A stretch of 64,000 nt of DNA from JAPHSX01 sp041554195 (GCA_041554195.1 JBFFMJ010000010.1:62001-126000); one strand, 5' to 3'. Counted from the stretch's first letter, positions 46,077-55,482 are shown. Numbers and translations: made by a program. The notes: a model not told the origin generated them from the letters alone.

Positions 46077-47081
46077 TTAATCTTTCGCCCACTCAAAGGC
46101 ATCGGAGTAGCAGTGATCGCCCTCCATCCCCTTGGCAACTAGGGCATCCTTGGCGCTGTGTACCATCTGCGGATGGCCACAGGCATAGAGCTCAAAACCG
46201 CTGAGGTCGTCAAAGTCGGCCAGTACCGCATCCTGCACGTAGCCCTTGCGACCGTCCCATCCCTCTTCGGGTTGTGACAGCACCGGACGATATTCGATAT
46301 TGGCGTTCTCTGCCGCCCACTTCTGCGCCAGATCGTGCATGTAGAGACCATCTTCGGTACGCGCACCCCAGTAGATGTAGATACGGCGATGGCTGTGCTC
46401 GGCGATGGCGTGCTCGACAATGCCCTTCACCGGGCCGAAGCCGGTGCCGGTGGCAAGCATGATGATCGGGCGCTCGGAATCCTCACGCAGGAAGAAGGTA
46501 CCCAGCGGGCCTTCAATACGCAGAATTTCACCCTTGCTCATATCATCAAAGACATGGCTGGTGAACTCGCCGCCCTCAATATGACGGATATGAAACTCCA
46601 GGGTGGCATCGTCGTGAGGGGCATTGGCGATGGAGAAGGCGCGACGGCGGCCATCTTCCAGGATGAACTCCACGTACTGACCGGCCAGGTACTGCAGGCG
46701 CTCCGACTCGGGCAGGGTGAGGTGCAGACTCATTACCTCGTCGTTGAGGCGCTCCATACTGGCAACCTTGGTCGGCATGGTCCTGACCGGGATCTCCTCA
46801 ACCGCACCGACCTCCTTAATCTCTACGGTGAGGTCACTGGTGGCAGTAGCAACGCAGAGCAGCGACTGATTGTCAGCCAGCTCCTCTTCGCTCAGCCCCA
46901 TCGGCTCATCGGCGTAGCTTACCGCCCCCTCAAGCAGCTTCGCCTTGCAGGCACCGCAGGCACCGCCTCGACAGCCGTAGGGGAAGGCCAGGCCGTTGCG
47001 CAGGGCACCATCCAGGATGGTCTCATCGCTTTCAACGGCAAATTCGCGCCCGCTGGGCATTACACGCACTGTAAAACTCAT
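46077..47081 (-). CDS. 2Fe-2S/FAD NAD(P)H reductase (CDP-6-deoxy-delta-3,4-glucoseen reductase-like)
   Basis: A 334-residue electron-transfer protein. The N-terminal plant-type ferredoxin domain has C37, C42, C45 and C76 (GCRGGACGAC and LLC). It is followed by an FAD domain (RRAFSIANAP) and an NAD domain (LATGTGFGPVKG). This order matches the CDP-6-deoxy-glucoseen reductase/phenol hydroxylase reductase family. In gammaproteobacteria such a protein is often chromosomal near ubiD, but the acceptor is unknown here. Confidence 0.92.
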   Translation of the reverse strand: MSFTVRVMPSGREFAVESDETILDGALRNGLAFPYGCRGGACGACKAKLLEGAVSYADEPMGLSEEELADNQSLLCVATATSDLTVEIKEVGAVEEIPVRTMPTKVASMERLNDEVMSLHLTLPESERLQYLAGQYVEFILEDGRRRAFSIANAPHDDATLEFHIRHIEGGEFTSHVFDDMSKGEILRIEGPLGTFFLREDSERPIIMLATGTGFGPVKGIVEHAIAEHSHRRIYIYWGARTEDGLYMHDLAQKWAAENANIEYRPVLSQPEEGWDGRKGYVQDAVLADFDDLSGFELYACGHPQMVHSAKDALVAKGMEGDHCYSDAFEWAKD

Positions 47082-47168
47082 TACACTTCCTTAAAAATTG
47101 ATGCCTTTAAATAAATACTGAGCAAAAGACTCTGGATTATCCATCATCTCAGGAGCGGAGACAAACCT

Positions 47169-48050
47169 GTGACCGACATATTTATCATCGGCTGTGGCTA
47201 TGTAGGCACCCTGATTGCACAAAAGTGGCGCAAGGATAACCGATCTGTTGCTGTGTTGGCACGATCTGCGGACTCTGCGGGTAAACTTCAAGCGCAGGGT
47301 ATTGAGGCCCATAGTGGCGATCTCGACGACCCCACCACCCTGCATAAGCTGCCTGTGGCTGGAAGTATCCTCTACTATTTCGCCCCGCCGCCGCCCACGG
47401 GCCGCCTCGACACCCGCATGCGCCATTTTGTGGCGGCGCTCGATGCTTCCGTTCCACCACAGCAGGTCGTCTATATCAGCACCAGCGGGGTTTACGGTGA
47501 TACGGGCGGGGAGTGGGTAACCGAGGAGAGCCCGCTCAACCCTCAGGCGGATCGGGCCTATCGCCGTGTCGATGCAGAAACCGTCTTAACCGGCTGGTGC
47601 GAGGCGAACCGCATCCCCCTCACCATCCTGCGCGTCGCCGGGATCTATGGCCCCGGTAAGCTGCCGATTAAGCGATTGCAAAAAGGAACGCCAGTGTTGC
47701 GCGAAGAGGAGTGCGGCTATACCAACCGCATCCATATCGAAGACCTGGTGAACAGCTGCCTCCAAGCCGCAGGACAGAAAGAAGGGACCGAGATCTACAA
47801 CGTAGCCGACGGCCACCCCGGCACCATGTCCGGCTACCTCTTTGCCGTGGCCGATGCCCTTGGCCTGCCGCGCCCCGCCACCGTCACCATGGAGGAGGCG
47901 AAGCGGGTACTCACTCCGGCGATGATCTCCTACCTTACAGAGTCACGGCGGATTGATAATGGGAAGTTGTTAAGGGGGTTGGGGGTGGAGTTGAAATATC
48001 CGACGTTGGACGCGGGGCTTCACGCCCTCGGTTCTGGGGGAAAGCGATAA
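47169..48050 (+). CDS. NAD-dependent epimerase/dehydratase (YeeZ-like SDR)
   Basis: A 293-residue extended SDR protein. The Rossmann motif is IGCGYVGTLIA (about 6-16), followed by YISTSGVYGD and AYRRVDAE in place of YxxxK. It begins with GTG preceded by CAGGAGCGGAG. The motif departures are like those of YeeZ-type proteins, so epimerase activity is not assured. Divergent from the reductase gene. Confidence 0.88.
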   Translation: MTDIFIIGCGYVGTLIAQKWRKDNRSVAVLARSADSAGKLQAQGIEAHSGDLDDPTTLHKLPVAGSILYYFAPPPPTGRLDTRMRHFVAALDASVPPQQVVYISTSGVYGDTGGEWVTEESPLNPQADRAYRRVDAETVLTGWCEANRIPLTILRVAGIYGPGKLPIKRLQKGTPVLREEECGYTNRIHIEDLVNSCLQAAGQKEGTEIYNVADGHPGTMSGYLFAVADALGLPRPATVTMEEAKRVLTPAMISYLTESRRIDNGKLLRGLGVELKYPTLDAGLHALGSGGKR

Positions 48051-48093
48051 CAGAGAACTGCATGGGCACCAAAAGCGTGCCTAGCCCACATCC

Positions 48094-48648
48094 CTACTGG
48101 CTATAAAGCAGCCCCCTGGCCACCTCGTCTCTTTTCTCTCTTCCTAACAGATTTTCAATCAGTGAGAGCGCAAACTCCATCGCCGTACCGGGGCCGCGTG
48201 AGGTGATCACCCTGCCGTCCTGCACCACGCGCTCTTCACGATAATCAATGTTTGAAGTATCAAGTGCATCAAGCGAGCCGGGATAGCTGGTGGCCTGCTT
48301 GCCCGCCAGTACACCGGCTGTTACTAACACCTTGGGGGCGGCACAAATGGCAGCGATATAGCGCCCTTCGGCGGCCATATTCTTGATTAATGTCTGAATA
48401 CGGGGGTCAGCGTTGAGATGGTTGGCACCGGGCAGGCCACCGGGCAGCACCACCATATCGAAGTCGCGGTGAAGCGCCTCATCAAGGGTGGTATCGGGGG
48501 TGATCACCACGCCGCGCGAAGCCTTCACTGGCCCGCTTATCAGGCCCGCGCTCACCACCTCGACCCCGGCCCGTACCAGCAGGTCGATAATGGTTACTGC
48601 TTCGAGCTCTTCACACCCCTCTGCGAGGGGGACAAGGACGCTTGCCAT
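48094..48648 (-). CDS. DJ-1/PfpI family protein
   Basis: A 184-residue protein of the DJ-1/ThiJ/YajL type. It has EGCEELEAVTIIDLLVRAG, with the catalytic Glu, and the nucleophilic Cys in AAICAAPKVL, with GPGTAMEFALSLIE following. Close relatives such as YajL act as chaperones or deglycases. The start overlaps the last 55 bases of the upstream yibQ-like gene. Confidence 0.94.
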   Translation of the reverse strand: MASVLVPLAEGCEELEAVTIIDLLVRAGVEVVSAGLISGPVKASRGVVITPDTTLDEALHRDFDMVVLPGGLPGANHLNADPRIQTLIKNMAAEGRYIAAICAAPKVLVTAGVLAGKQATSYPGSLDALDTSNIDYREERVVQDGRVITSRGPGTAMEFALSLIENLLGREKRDEVARGLLYSQ

Positions 48649-49433
48649 AGTTGTTCTCTCCGCTGGTTACGGTGGGCAATCAATTCGGATATCGGGAGCA
48701 ACTCGATACCCTGCTCACTGAGTGTAGGCAGCATCTGCTCTAACACCAGCAGGGTCTCGGGGTAGGGGTGGGCGATGGCCACCGAGGTACCGACCGCCCT
48801 GGCCTGGGCAACAAAGCGGGCAAACTGGGCACGAATACTGGCGTCGTTGCGATCATGGTCGATAAAGATATTGCGCCGCAAGCCGGGCAGCTGATGCTCC
48901 AGCGCCACCTTCAGCGCCACGGTCTGGTTGGTAGTAATGCTGTCGACAAAGTAGAGGTTGTCCTGCTGCCACAACTCATGCATCAGCCAGCCCATCTGGC
49001 CCGGATGTCGGGTGAGCAGACTGCCCATGTGGTTATTGATGCCACGGGCGTGGGGCACCGAGTCGAGGTTGCTGCGCAGGGTGTTCACAAAATCGTTGCG
49101 CGTCATGTTGATGGAGAGCCCGCCCGGCCCCATCGGCCTGCCGGTAACCGCCTGCATCGGCTGGTGCAGCATCACCTCTCTGCCCTGGCGATAGACCTGC
49201 TCGGCAAAACGATGGCTATAGGTGGTCTGTGGCAGGATGGAGTAGGTGACCTGACCGGGCAGGGCGATGGCGCGCAGGCCATCGTGCAGGCGATCCCCCA
49301 GGTCGTCGATGATCAGGCCGACCACCGGCCTCATTGAGTCCCGGGGCAGCTGCGCTGCCTCTCCGGCCAGCAGCGGCTGGCCGGGCAACAACAGCAAGCC
49401 TGAGAGCAGTGTCCCGCGTAGCGGTAAAGCCAC
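48594..49433 (-). CDS. Divergent polysaccharide deacetylase family protein (YibQ-like)
   Basis: A 279-residue precursor with a signal peptide (LLSGLLLLPGQPLLAGEA). Its core VGLIIDDLGDRLHDGLRAI, HQPMQAVTGRPMGPGGLSI, NNHMGSLLTR and FVDSITT are the DUF610/YibQ signatures, a divergent deacetylase fold. In E. coli the homologue lies next to envC and gpmM as here. It lies between ctpA and the DJ-1 gene and is separated from ctpA by three bases. Confidence 0.92.
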   Translation of the reverse strand: MALPLRGTLLSGLLLLPGQPLLAGEAAQLPRDSMRPVVGLIIDDLGDRLHDGLRAIALPGQVTYSILPQTTYSHRFAEQVYRQGREVMLHQPMQAVTGRPMGPGGLSINMTRNDFVNTLRSNLDSVPHARGINNHMGSLLTRHPGQMGWLMHELWQQDNLYFVDSITTNQTVALKVALEHQLPGLRRNIFIDHDRNDASIRAQFARFVAQARAVGTSVAIAHPYPETLLVLEQMLPTLSEQGIELLPISELIAHRNQRREQLWQASLSPSQRGVKSSKQ

Positions 49434-49436
49434 GCC

Positions 49437-50762
49437 TTACTTCGCCGAACGTGACTGCAGAATGGTTAGGCCCTTGAGCAGATTCAGTGCCTCATTAAGG
49501 GCGTAATCCTTGCTCGCCAGTGACTCCTCTTCATCACTCTTTTTCTCTGTCTCGTCCTTCTCAGGACGGCCATTGCCGTTCTCCAGGTGACCGCTCAGGT
49601 CGGCCTCCTTGAGACGCTTGCCGTTGCTCTTGACCTTTTCCACGCGCAACGGGTCGACCTGGATATCGGGCACGATCCCCTCGGCCTGAATAGAGCGGCC
49701 GGCCGGGGTGTAGTAGCGGGCGGTGGTGATCTTCACCGCCGACTGGTTGCTCATCGGGAAGATCGTCTGCACCGACCCCTTGCCGAAGCTCTGGCTACCC
49801 ATGATCACGGCACGCTTGTGATCCTGCAGGGCACCGGCCACGATCTCCGAGGCGGAGGCGGAGCCCTCATTCACCAGCACCACAATGGGGGCGCCGTTAA
49901 GGATGTCATCCGGGGTGGCGTTAAACTTCAGTGCGGCATCCTCGGCCCGTCCCTCGGTATAGACGATAAGGCCCTTCTGCAGGAAGGCATCGGAGACGGC
50001 TACCGCCGCCCCCAGTACGCCGCCGGGGTTGTTGCGCAGATCCAGCACCAGGCCGTTCAGCTCACCGTCGTGCTCTTTTTTCATCTCGGTGATCGCCTTG
50101 CGCATCTGCTCACCGGTCTTGGTCTGGAAGCTGGTAATGCGCAGGTAGCCGTAGCCCTTCTCCAGGGTGCGCGACTTGACGCTCTTGACCTTGATGATGT
50201 CGCGGGTGATGGTGATGGTCAGCGGCGCATCTTCACCCTTGCGCACCACCATCAGCACGATATCTGTGCCCGGTTTACCGCGCATCAGTTTGACCGCATC
50301 GTTCAGGCTCATCCCCTTTACCGGGGTGTCATCGAGGCGGATGATCAGGTCACCGGCCTGCATTCCGGCACGCTGCGCCGGGGTATCGTCGATGGGGGAG
50401 ACCACCTTGACGAAGCCGTCCTCCATGCTCACCTCAATGCCGAGACCACCGAACTGGCCGGTGGTGCCAACCTGCAGCTCCTTGAACTCCTCTTTGTCGA
50501 GATAGGCCGAGTGGGGGTCGAGCCCGGAGAGCATGCCGCGAATCGCCCCCTCCAGCAGCTTCTTGTCCTCGACATCCTCGACATAGTCCTGCTTGACCTT
50601 GCCGAACACCTCGCTGAAGGTGCGCAGGTCGTCCAGCGGCAGGCTGGTAGCGGCATAGTTAACGGTGTCGCGCTCGGCGAGGACACTGGTGCCCACGCTA
50701 AGAGTGACACCGACAAAAATACCGGTGCCAAGAACCAAAGAATAACCTAGTGATGACTTCAT
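49437..50762 (-). CDS. ctpA: C-terminal processing peptidase (S41 family)
   Basis: A 441-residue exported serine peptidase. A signal/anchor (about 5-27) precedes a PDZ domain (about 100-180, EVSMEDGFVKVVSPIDDTPA). The catalytic Ser-Lys dyad is S303 (EGSASASE) and K328 (SFGKGSVQ), 25 apart as in Prc. The C-terminal tail is charged. It sits downstream of envC in the same direction; in Pseudomonas CtpA cleaves peptidoglycan hydrolases with the help of LbcA. Confidence 0.95.
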   Translation of the reverse strand: MKSSLGYSLVLGTGIFVGVTLSVGTSVLAERDTVNYAATSLPLDDLRTFSEVFGKVKQDYVEDVEDKKLLEGAIRGMLSGLDPHSAYLDKEEFKELQVGTTGQFGGLGIEVSMEDGFVKVVSPIDDTPAQRAGMQAGDLIIRLDDTPVKGMSLNDAVKLMRGKPGTDIVLMVVRKGEDAPLTITITRDIIKVKSVKSRTLEKGYGYLRITSFQTKTGEQMRKAITEMKKEHDGELNGLVLDLRNNPGGVLGAAVAVSDAFLQKGLIVYTEGRAEDAALKFNATPDDILNGAPIVVLVNEGSASASEIVAGALQDHKRAVIMGSQSFGKGSVQTIFPMSNQSAVKITTARYYTPAGRSIQAEGIVPDIQVDPLRVEKVKSNGKRLKEADLSGHLENGNGRPEKDETEKKSDEEESLASKDYALNEALNLLKGLTILQSRSAK

Positions 50763-50886
50763 AATTGCTCCTGGGACAAATTGTCGTTTCCCTTACTGAC
50801 CGATGCCCCTAACTTTAATTGATGCGGTCGCGGGTGTTACTGCGATATTACGCTATACGCGGCGTTTGCCAACCCCTAGCGATCAG

Positions 50887-52047
50887 TTAGCGACGACACC
50901 AGCGCACCGGGTCGGTGGGCTTGCCGTCCTTGCGGATCTCAAAATAGAGGGCGTTTCTGTCGATACCGCCACTGTTACCGACAGCGGCGATGCTATCGCC
51001 CTTTTCCACCCAGTCGCCCACCTCACGGTAGAGGCTATGGTTATGACCGTAAAGGCTCATATAACCATCGCCATGATCAATGATCAGCAACAGGCCGTAA
51101 CCGCGCAACCAGTCGGCAAAGGCGACCCGGCCATGTGAGACGGCATGTACCTCCTGCCCCTCCTTACCGGCGATCACCACCCCCTGCCAGCGCAATTTAC
51201 CGATATTGCGTGGTGCCCCGTAGCCGATAAGTCGTGAGCCACGGGTGGGCCACTTAAGCTTGCCCTTGAGTTTAGCAAAGGGCTTGTGATCACCGGGTTC
51301 GGCTGGAATATCCTCCAACGCCTCTGTTAGAGCCTGTAACAGGGATTTAAGTTCTTGCTCATCGGCCATCAGACCATTGAGCTGCTGATCCTTACTGCGG
51401 ATCTCCTTCTGCAGGCTGGCGACCACCCCTTTGCGCTCCTTGCGCGAGGCCTCTATCTTTTGTTTCTCCTGCTCGCGCTGCTCACGCAGCTGGCGCAGCC
51501 GCTCGCTCTCGCTGTTCAGCTCGCGGCGTACCTGTTCCAGCTCATCGATGGTGCTATTGAGATTCTTGATACGCTCGCTGCGCGCCTTGTTCAGATAATC
51601 GTAATAGGTGAGGGTACGGCCAACGGCCGAGGGGGCTTCCTGATTGAGCAGGATCTTGAAATACTCCTGGCGCCCCATGGCATAGGCGGCCCGTATCTGC
51701 CCTGCGAGATAACGTCGCTGTTCTGCGATGGAGTTCTGCAGCCTGCCACGGCGCTGCTGCAGGGCGCTCAGCTTTTTCTCCTGCTCACGCAACTGACCCT
51801 TAAGCCTGGTGATGCTCCGACCGATGCGACCAATGCGCCGCTCTACCCGACGCAGCTCCTTGATCAGGCTGTCGTAACGGCCACGATCCACATCCAGCTC
51901 GCCCTGCAGCTTGGCGATACGCTGGCGCAGACGCTCCAGCTCGGCATGGCGCGACTGCATCTCACTGGCCGCCTGCAGCGGGCTAACCAGGCCGAGAAGC
52001 AGCGACAGGAGCAAGGCGTGCCGCAACTGGCGCAACGCCCGACTCAT
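50887..52047 (-). CDS. envC: Murein hydrolase activator EnvC
   Basis: A 386-residue exported protein. After a signal peptide comes a long coiled coil (about 28-245) and a degenerate LytM/M23 domain (about 275-386). The catalytic zinc residues are missing (the HxH position reads LYFEIR), as expected for an activator of amidases at the division site. Four bases downstream of gpmI; the gpmI-envC-ctpA-yibQ order follows the E. coli gpmM-envC-yibQ order with ctpA inserted. Confidence 0.95.
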   Translation of the reverse strand: MSRALRQLRHALLLSLLLGLVSPLQAASEMQSRHAELERLRQRIAKLQGELDVDRGRYDSLIKELRRVERRIGRIGRSITRLKGQLREQEKKLSALQQRRGRLQNSIAEQRRYLAGQIRAAYAMGRQEYFKILLNQEAPSAVGRTLTYYDYLNKARSERIKNLNSTIDELEQVRRELNSESERLRQLREQREQEKQKIEASRKERKGVVASLQKEIRSKDQQLNGLMADEQELKSLLQALTEALEDIPAEPGDHKPFAKLKGKLKWPTRGSRLIGYGAPRNIGKLRWQGVVIAGKEGQEVHAVSHGRVAFADWLRGYGLLLIIDHGDGYMSLYGHNHSLYREVGDWVEKGDSIAAVGNSGGIDRNALYFEIRKDGKPTDPVRWCRR

Positions 52048-52050
52048 CGC

Positions 52051-53619
52051 TTACTCCTTGGGCTCAGCGGGGTAGTCCACCATGGTATGACCATTCATCT
52101 CCACCGGACTGTCCAGACCCAGCAGGAATAGCATCGTCGGGGCCACATCCGCCAGCGTGCCCGACTCGGCTATCTTGAACTGCTGCTTACCGACGTAGAT
52201 AAAGGGTACCGGATTGGAGGTATGGGCCGTGTGCGCCTGACCGGTATCCTCTCCACGCATCTGCTCGGCATTGCCGTGATCGGCGGTAATGAGCATCTCG
52301 CCATCCACCTTCTTCACTGCGGTCACCACCCGACCGACACACGCATCCAGGGCCTCAAGCGCTGTCACTGTGGCATCGAAGTTCCCGGTGTGCCCCACCA
52401 TATCGGGATTGGCGTAGTTACAGATAATGACGTCATACTTACCGCCCTCAATCGCCTCCACCAGCTGATCCGTCAGTTGCACGGCATTCATCTGCGGCTG
52501 CAGGTCATAGGTCGCGACCTGCGGGGAGGGAACGAGGATGCGATCTTCCCACTCAAAGGGCTCTTCACGCCCGCCGTTGAAGAAGAAGGTGACATGGGCG
52601 TACTTCTCGGTCTCCGCAATGCGCAGCTGCCGCATCCCCAGTTTCGAGATGTACTCGCCAAAGACATTCACCAACCGCTCCGGCGGGAAGGCGACCGGCA
52701 CGCTGTAGTCGGCGCTGTACTCGGTGAGGCTGACGAACATCCCCAGCTCCGGCTTGTTGGCGCGCTCGAAGGCGTCGAAATTGGGTTCGGCAAAGGGGCG
52801 GGTGATCTGGCGGGCACGATCCGAACGGTAGTTCATAAAGACCACCACGTCGCCATCCTGCACGCAGGCCTTCTCCGCTCCCTCGGGCTGAATCGAGGTG
52901 GCCTGCACAAACTCGTCGTTCTCGCCGCGCGCATAGGCCATCTCCAGTGCGCTCATCGCATCGGGGGCGACAAACTCGCTGCTGCAACCGGTGATCAAGT
53001 CGTAGGCGGCCTGTATCCGCGGCCAGCGATGGTCGCGATCCATGGCGTAGTAACGGCCGATCACCGAGGCGATGCGCCCCTTGCCCAATTCGTCGAAGAC
53101 ATCCTGCATCGCCTTAATCGAGGCCTCGGCACTCTTCGGCGGGGTGTCGCGACCGTCGAGAAAGGCGTGCAGATAGACCTTCTCCACCCCACGCTGCACC
53201 GCCAATTTGGCCATGGCGTGGATGTGCTCTTCGTGGCTATGTACACCGCCCGGGGAGAGAAGACCGAGAATATGTATCGCCTTGCCGCTCTGTTTAGCCT
53301 TATCGGCGGCCTCGGTCAGGGTGGCATTGGTAAAGAAGGAGCCGGTCTTAATGGAGCGGCTCACACGGGTGAACTCCTGATAGACCACGCGCCCGGCGCC
53401 GAGATTAAGGTGACCCACCTCGGAGTTACCCATCTGCCCACCGGGCAGCCCCACCTCGGCACCGGAGCAACGCACTAAGGTATGTGGGTACTCACTCCAT
53501 AGCCCATCCCACACCGGGGTATTGGCAGAGTGAATGGCATTGTATTCCGTCTTTTCGGTGTAACCCCAGCCGTCCAGCACTAACAGGACGAGGGGAAGGT
53601 GGCGCTCAACAGAGGGCAT
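52051..53619 (-). CDS. gpmI: Cofactor-independent phosphoglycerate mutase
   Basis: Interconverts 3- and 2-phosphoglycerate in glycolysis without 2,3-bisphosphoglycerate. The 522-residue protein has the metal Asp16 (VLDGWGY) and the phosphoserine nucleophile S66 in GQMGNSEVGHLNLGAG. The metal-binding ITADHGNAEQM near the C terminus is intact. First gene of the envC-ctpA-yibQ operon. Confidence 0.97.
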   Translation of the reverse strand: MPSVERHLPLVLLVLDGWGYTEKTEYNAIHSANTPVWDGLWSEYPHTLVRCSGAEVGLPGGQMGNSEVGHLNLGAGRVVYQEFTRVSRSIKTGSFFTNATLTEAADKAKQSGKAIHILGLLSPGGVHSHEEHIHAMAKLAVQRGVEKVYLHAFLDGRDTPPKSAEASIKAMQDVFDELGKGRIASVIGRYYAMDRDHRWPRIQAAYDLITGCSSEFVAPDAMSALEMAYARGENDEFVQATSIQPEGAEKACVQDGDVVVFMNYRSDRARQITRPFAEPNFDAFERANKPELGMFVSLTEYSADYSVPVAFPPERLVNVFGEYISKLGMRQLRIAETEKYAHVTFFFNGGREEPFEWEDRILVPSPQVATYDLQPQMNAVQLTDQLVEAIEGGKYDVIICNYANPDMVGHTGNFDATVTALEALDACVGRVVTAVKKVDGEMLITADHGNAEQMRGEDTGQAHTAHTSNPVPFIYVGKQQFKIAESGTLADVAPTMLFLLGLDSPVEMNGHTMVDYPAEPKE

Positions 53620-53718
53620 AGCGTATTAACCAATCCAATTTCGTTATGACTTTAACTAGCCGCAGTTTAGTTTGTCCACGCAGGCAACGCCATGAACTGC
53701 GACCTTAAGTACCAATTT

Positions 53719-53752
53719 AGCTTATTCAAAATTTACCTTATTAGAATAAGCT
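53719..53752 (+). promoter_or_regulatory. Inverted repeat upstream of the ArsR gene (candidate operator)
   Basis: AGCTTATTC and GAATAAGCT are perfect 9-bp arms separated by 16 bases, about 130 bases before the ArsR start. A TATAAT at 53775-53780 lies just downstream, so a repressor here would block RNA polymerase. ATTC/GAAT half-sites resemble those recorded for SqrR-type repressors, but the spacing is longer than the usual one. Confidence 0.5.
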
Positions 53753-53881
53753 CTTTTCAAACGTGACTTTATTGTATAATGTTTTGCTGATATTGGCAGC
53801 CCACACTGATTCGCGTGCTCGGCACTTAAACAAAACAGTGAATTGCCGCCACTTTAACGTACACATATTCTGGATTTGAAA

Positions 53882-54199
53882 ATGACAGAGCACGACACTA
53901 TCGGTTTGATCACTCGGGACGAGGACATTGAACGCGCTTCCCGCTCCCTGAAGGCGATGTCTCACCCGCTACGCCTGAAGATTCTCTGCACCCTGGGCGA
54001 CCAGGAGGTGAGCGTACAGGATATCGTCGAACGTGTCGGTACCTCGCAGAGCAACATCTCACAACACCTGGCGATCCTGCGTGACAAGGGGATCCTCTCC
54101 TCACGCAAGGATGCCAACCGTGTCTTTTACAAGGTGGTGGATAACCGCACCCTGCAGCTTATTGCTATGATGCGCAACGTCTTCTGCACCATGGATTAA
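53882..54199 (+). CDS. ArsR/SmtB-type regulator with paired cysteines (SqrR/BigR-like)
   Basis: A 105-residue winged-helix repressor (KAMSHPLRLKILCTL, then VQDIVERVGTSQSNISQHLAILRDKGIL). The two cysteines C36, in the conserved LKILC position, and C102, near the C terminus, lie 66 residues apart. That is the same spacing as Cys41/Cys107 of SqrR and Cys42/Cys108 of BigR, which sense persulfide by forming a tetrasulfide bridge. It has no metal-binding CxC or His motif. ATG 53882 was chosen over the TTG at 53876. It heads the rhodanese-grxC-trxC-secB-gpsA operon. Confidence 0.85.
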   Translation: MTEHDTIGLITRDEDIERASRSLKAMSHPLRLKILCTLGDQEVSVQDIVERVGTSQSNISQHLAILRDKGILSSRKDANRVFYKVVDNRTLQLIAMMRNVFCTMD

Positions 54200-54258
54200 G
54201 CCCCTGTGTCGCTGCCCGGCAGCGGCACCATCTACTCTCTCAAGCACACAGGCACACC

Positions 54259-54711
54259 ATGTCACAGTTTCTCGAATTCGCCATTAATCACTGGGATCTC
54301 TTTGCCGCCCTGGCAATCATCCTCGCCATGCTAATGGGCGGCTCTCTCGGCAGCCGCCTGCGCGGTTACACCCAGATTGACCCCACCAATGCGGTGCGCA
54401 TCATCAACCACGACGAGGCGGTCATCGTGGATGTGCGTGAGGATAAGGAGGTCGTCGATGGCACCATCCTCGATTCCGTCCACATTCCACTGGGAAATCT
54501 GGGGGATCGCCTAGGTGAACTTGCAAATTTTCGCGAAAAGCCGATTATAGTAGCTTGCCGTAGCGGTCACCGCTCGGCTAGCGCCTGTGCCAGACTCCGC
54601 AAAGAGGGGTTTGAAACCGTCTATAACCTCAAGGGCGGAGTGCTGGCATGGCAAAACGCGGGTCTGCCATTACAAAAGAAGAAGCGGGCCAAAGGTAAAA
54701 AGAAAAAATAG
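54259..54711 (+). CDS. Membrane-anchored rhodanese (YibN-like)
   Basis: A 150-residue protein with an N-terminal transmembrane helix (about 12-33) and a rhodanese domain. The active-site loop is ACRSGHRSAS with the catalytic Cys (about residue 98), and the C terminus is a Lys-rich tail. It transfers sulfane sulfur and would receive or give persulfides. E. coli has the homologue YibN in the same position, before grxC and secB. Confidence 0.93.
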   Translation: MSQFLEFAINHWDLFAALAIILAMLMGGSLGSRLRGYTQIDPTNAVRIINHDEAVIVDVREDKEVVDGTILDSVHIPLGNLGDRLGELANFREKPIIVACRSGHRSASACARLRKEGFETVYNLKGGVLAWQNAGLPLQKKKRAKGKKKK

Positions 54712-54721
54712 GTTTACTACC

Positions 54722-54982
54722 ATGCCAAATGTCGTTCTCTACACCACCGAACACTGCCCCTACTGCATCCGTGCCCGCCTGCTGCTGGATAAAAAGCGGG
54801 TGGAATATACCGATATCCGCATCGACGCCGAGCCAGAAAAGCGCGAGGAAATGCTCGCCCGCTCCAACGGTGCTTCTTCAGTTCCGCAGATCTTCATAGA
54901 CGACTTCCATGTCGGTGGCTTCGACGACATGGCCGAGCTGGACGTACTGGATGAGCTGGACGAGAAACTCGGCCTGAGCTAA
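54722..54982 (+). CDS. grxC: Glutaredoxin 3
   Basis: An 86-residue glutathione-dependent disulfide reductase with CPYC at positions 12-15 (HCPYC), SVPQIFIDDFHVGGFDDM including the cis-Pro and GSH-binding segment. ATG 54722 is ten bases after the rhodanese stop codon. It is a gene of the conserved yibN-grxC-secB-gpsA cluster. Confidence 0.97.
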   Translation: MPNVVLYTTEHCPYCIRARLLLDKKRVEYTDIRIDAEPEKREEMLARSNGASSVPQIFIDDFHVGGFDDMAELDVLDELDEKLGLS

Positions 54983-55006
54983 TCACCCCACTGCGCCATT
55001 CGCCAC

Positions 55007-55441
55007 ATGAGCCAACCGCTACATATCGTTTGCCCCCACTGTAATGGTGTTAACCGCCTGCCTGCCGACAAGCTGGCCGCCGGTGGCCGTTGTGGCAAGT
55101 GCAAGGCTGCGTTATTTGATGGCCAGCCGGTTGAGCTGAGCCAAAGCAACTTCTCCACCCATATCCAACGCAACGAGATCCCGGTACTGGTCGATTTCTG
55201 GGCCCCCTGGTGCGGCCCCTGTAAGATGATGGCACCGGTTTTCGTACAGGCCGCGGCGCAACTGCAGCCGCAGGTTCGCCTTGCCAAGGTCAACACCGAG
55301 GCCGAACAGGGGCTAGCAGCGCAATACAATATACGCAGCATCCCCACCCTGGCCCTGTTTAAGGGGGGACGTGAGGTAGATCGCGTCGCCGGAGCACTTG
55401 ATCTACAAAACCTTATCGCCTGGACCAGGCAACACCTATAA
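55007..55441 (+). CDS. trxC: Thioredoxin 2 (zinc-binding N-terminal extension)
   Basis: A 144-residue thioredoxin of the TrxC type. The N-terminal zinc finger has CPHC and CGKC, and the redox site is WCGPCK in FWAPWCGPCKMM. The cis-Pro segment is IPTLALF. It is located between grxC and secB, where it is not found in E. coli. Co-transcription with the rhodanese operon is likely from the short spacing. Confidence 0.96.
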   Translation: MSQPLHIVCPHCNGVNRLPADKLAAGGRCGKCKAALFDGQPVELSQSNFSTHIQRNEIPVLVDFWAPWCGPCKMMAPVFVQAAAQLQPQVRLAKVNTEAEQGLAAQYNIRSIPTLALFKGGREVDRVAGALDLQNLIAWTRQHL

Positions 55442-55482
55442 TTAAGCACCGCCATCGCGGTCACACCAATACAGGAATTCAC

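Noticed and set aside
49587..50750. 387-residue open frame antisense to ctpA
   Set aside because: Shadow of a clearly coding peptidase gene.
52222..53478. 418-residue open frame antisense to gpmI
   Set aside because: The gpmI frame has intact catalytic residues; the antisense frame has the His/Gly/Leu-rich composition typical of shadows.
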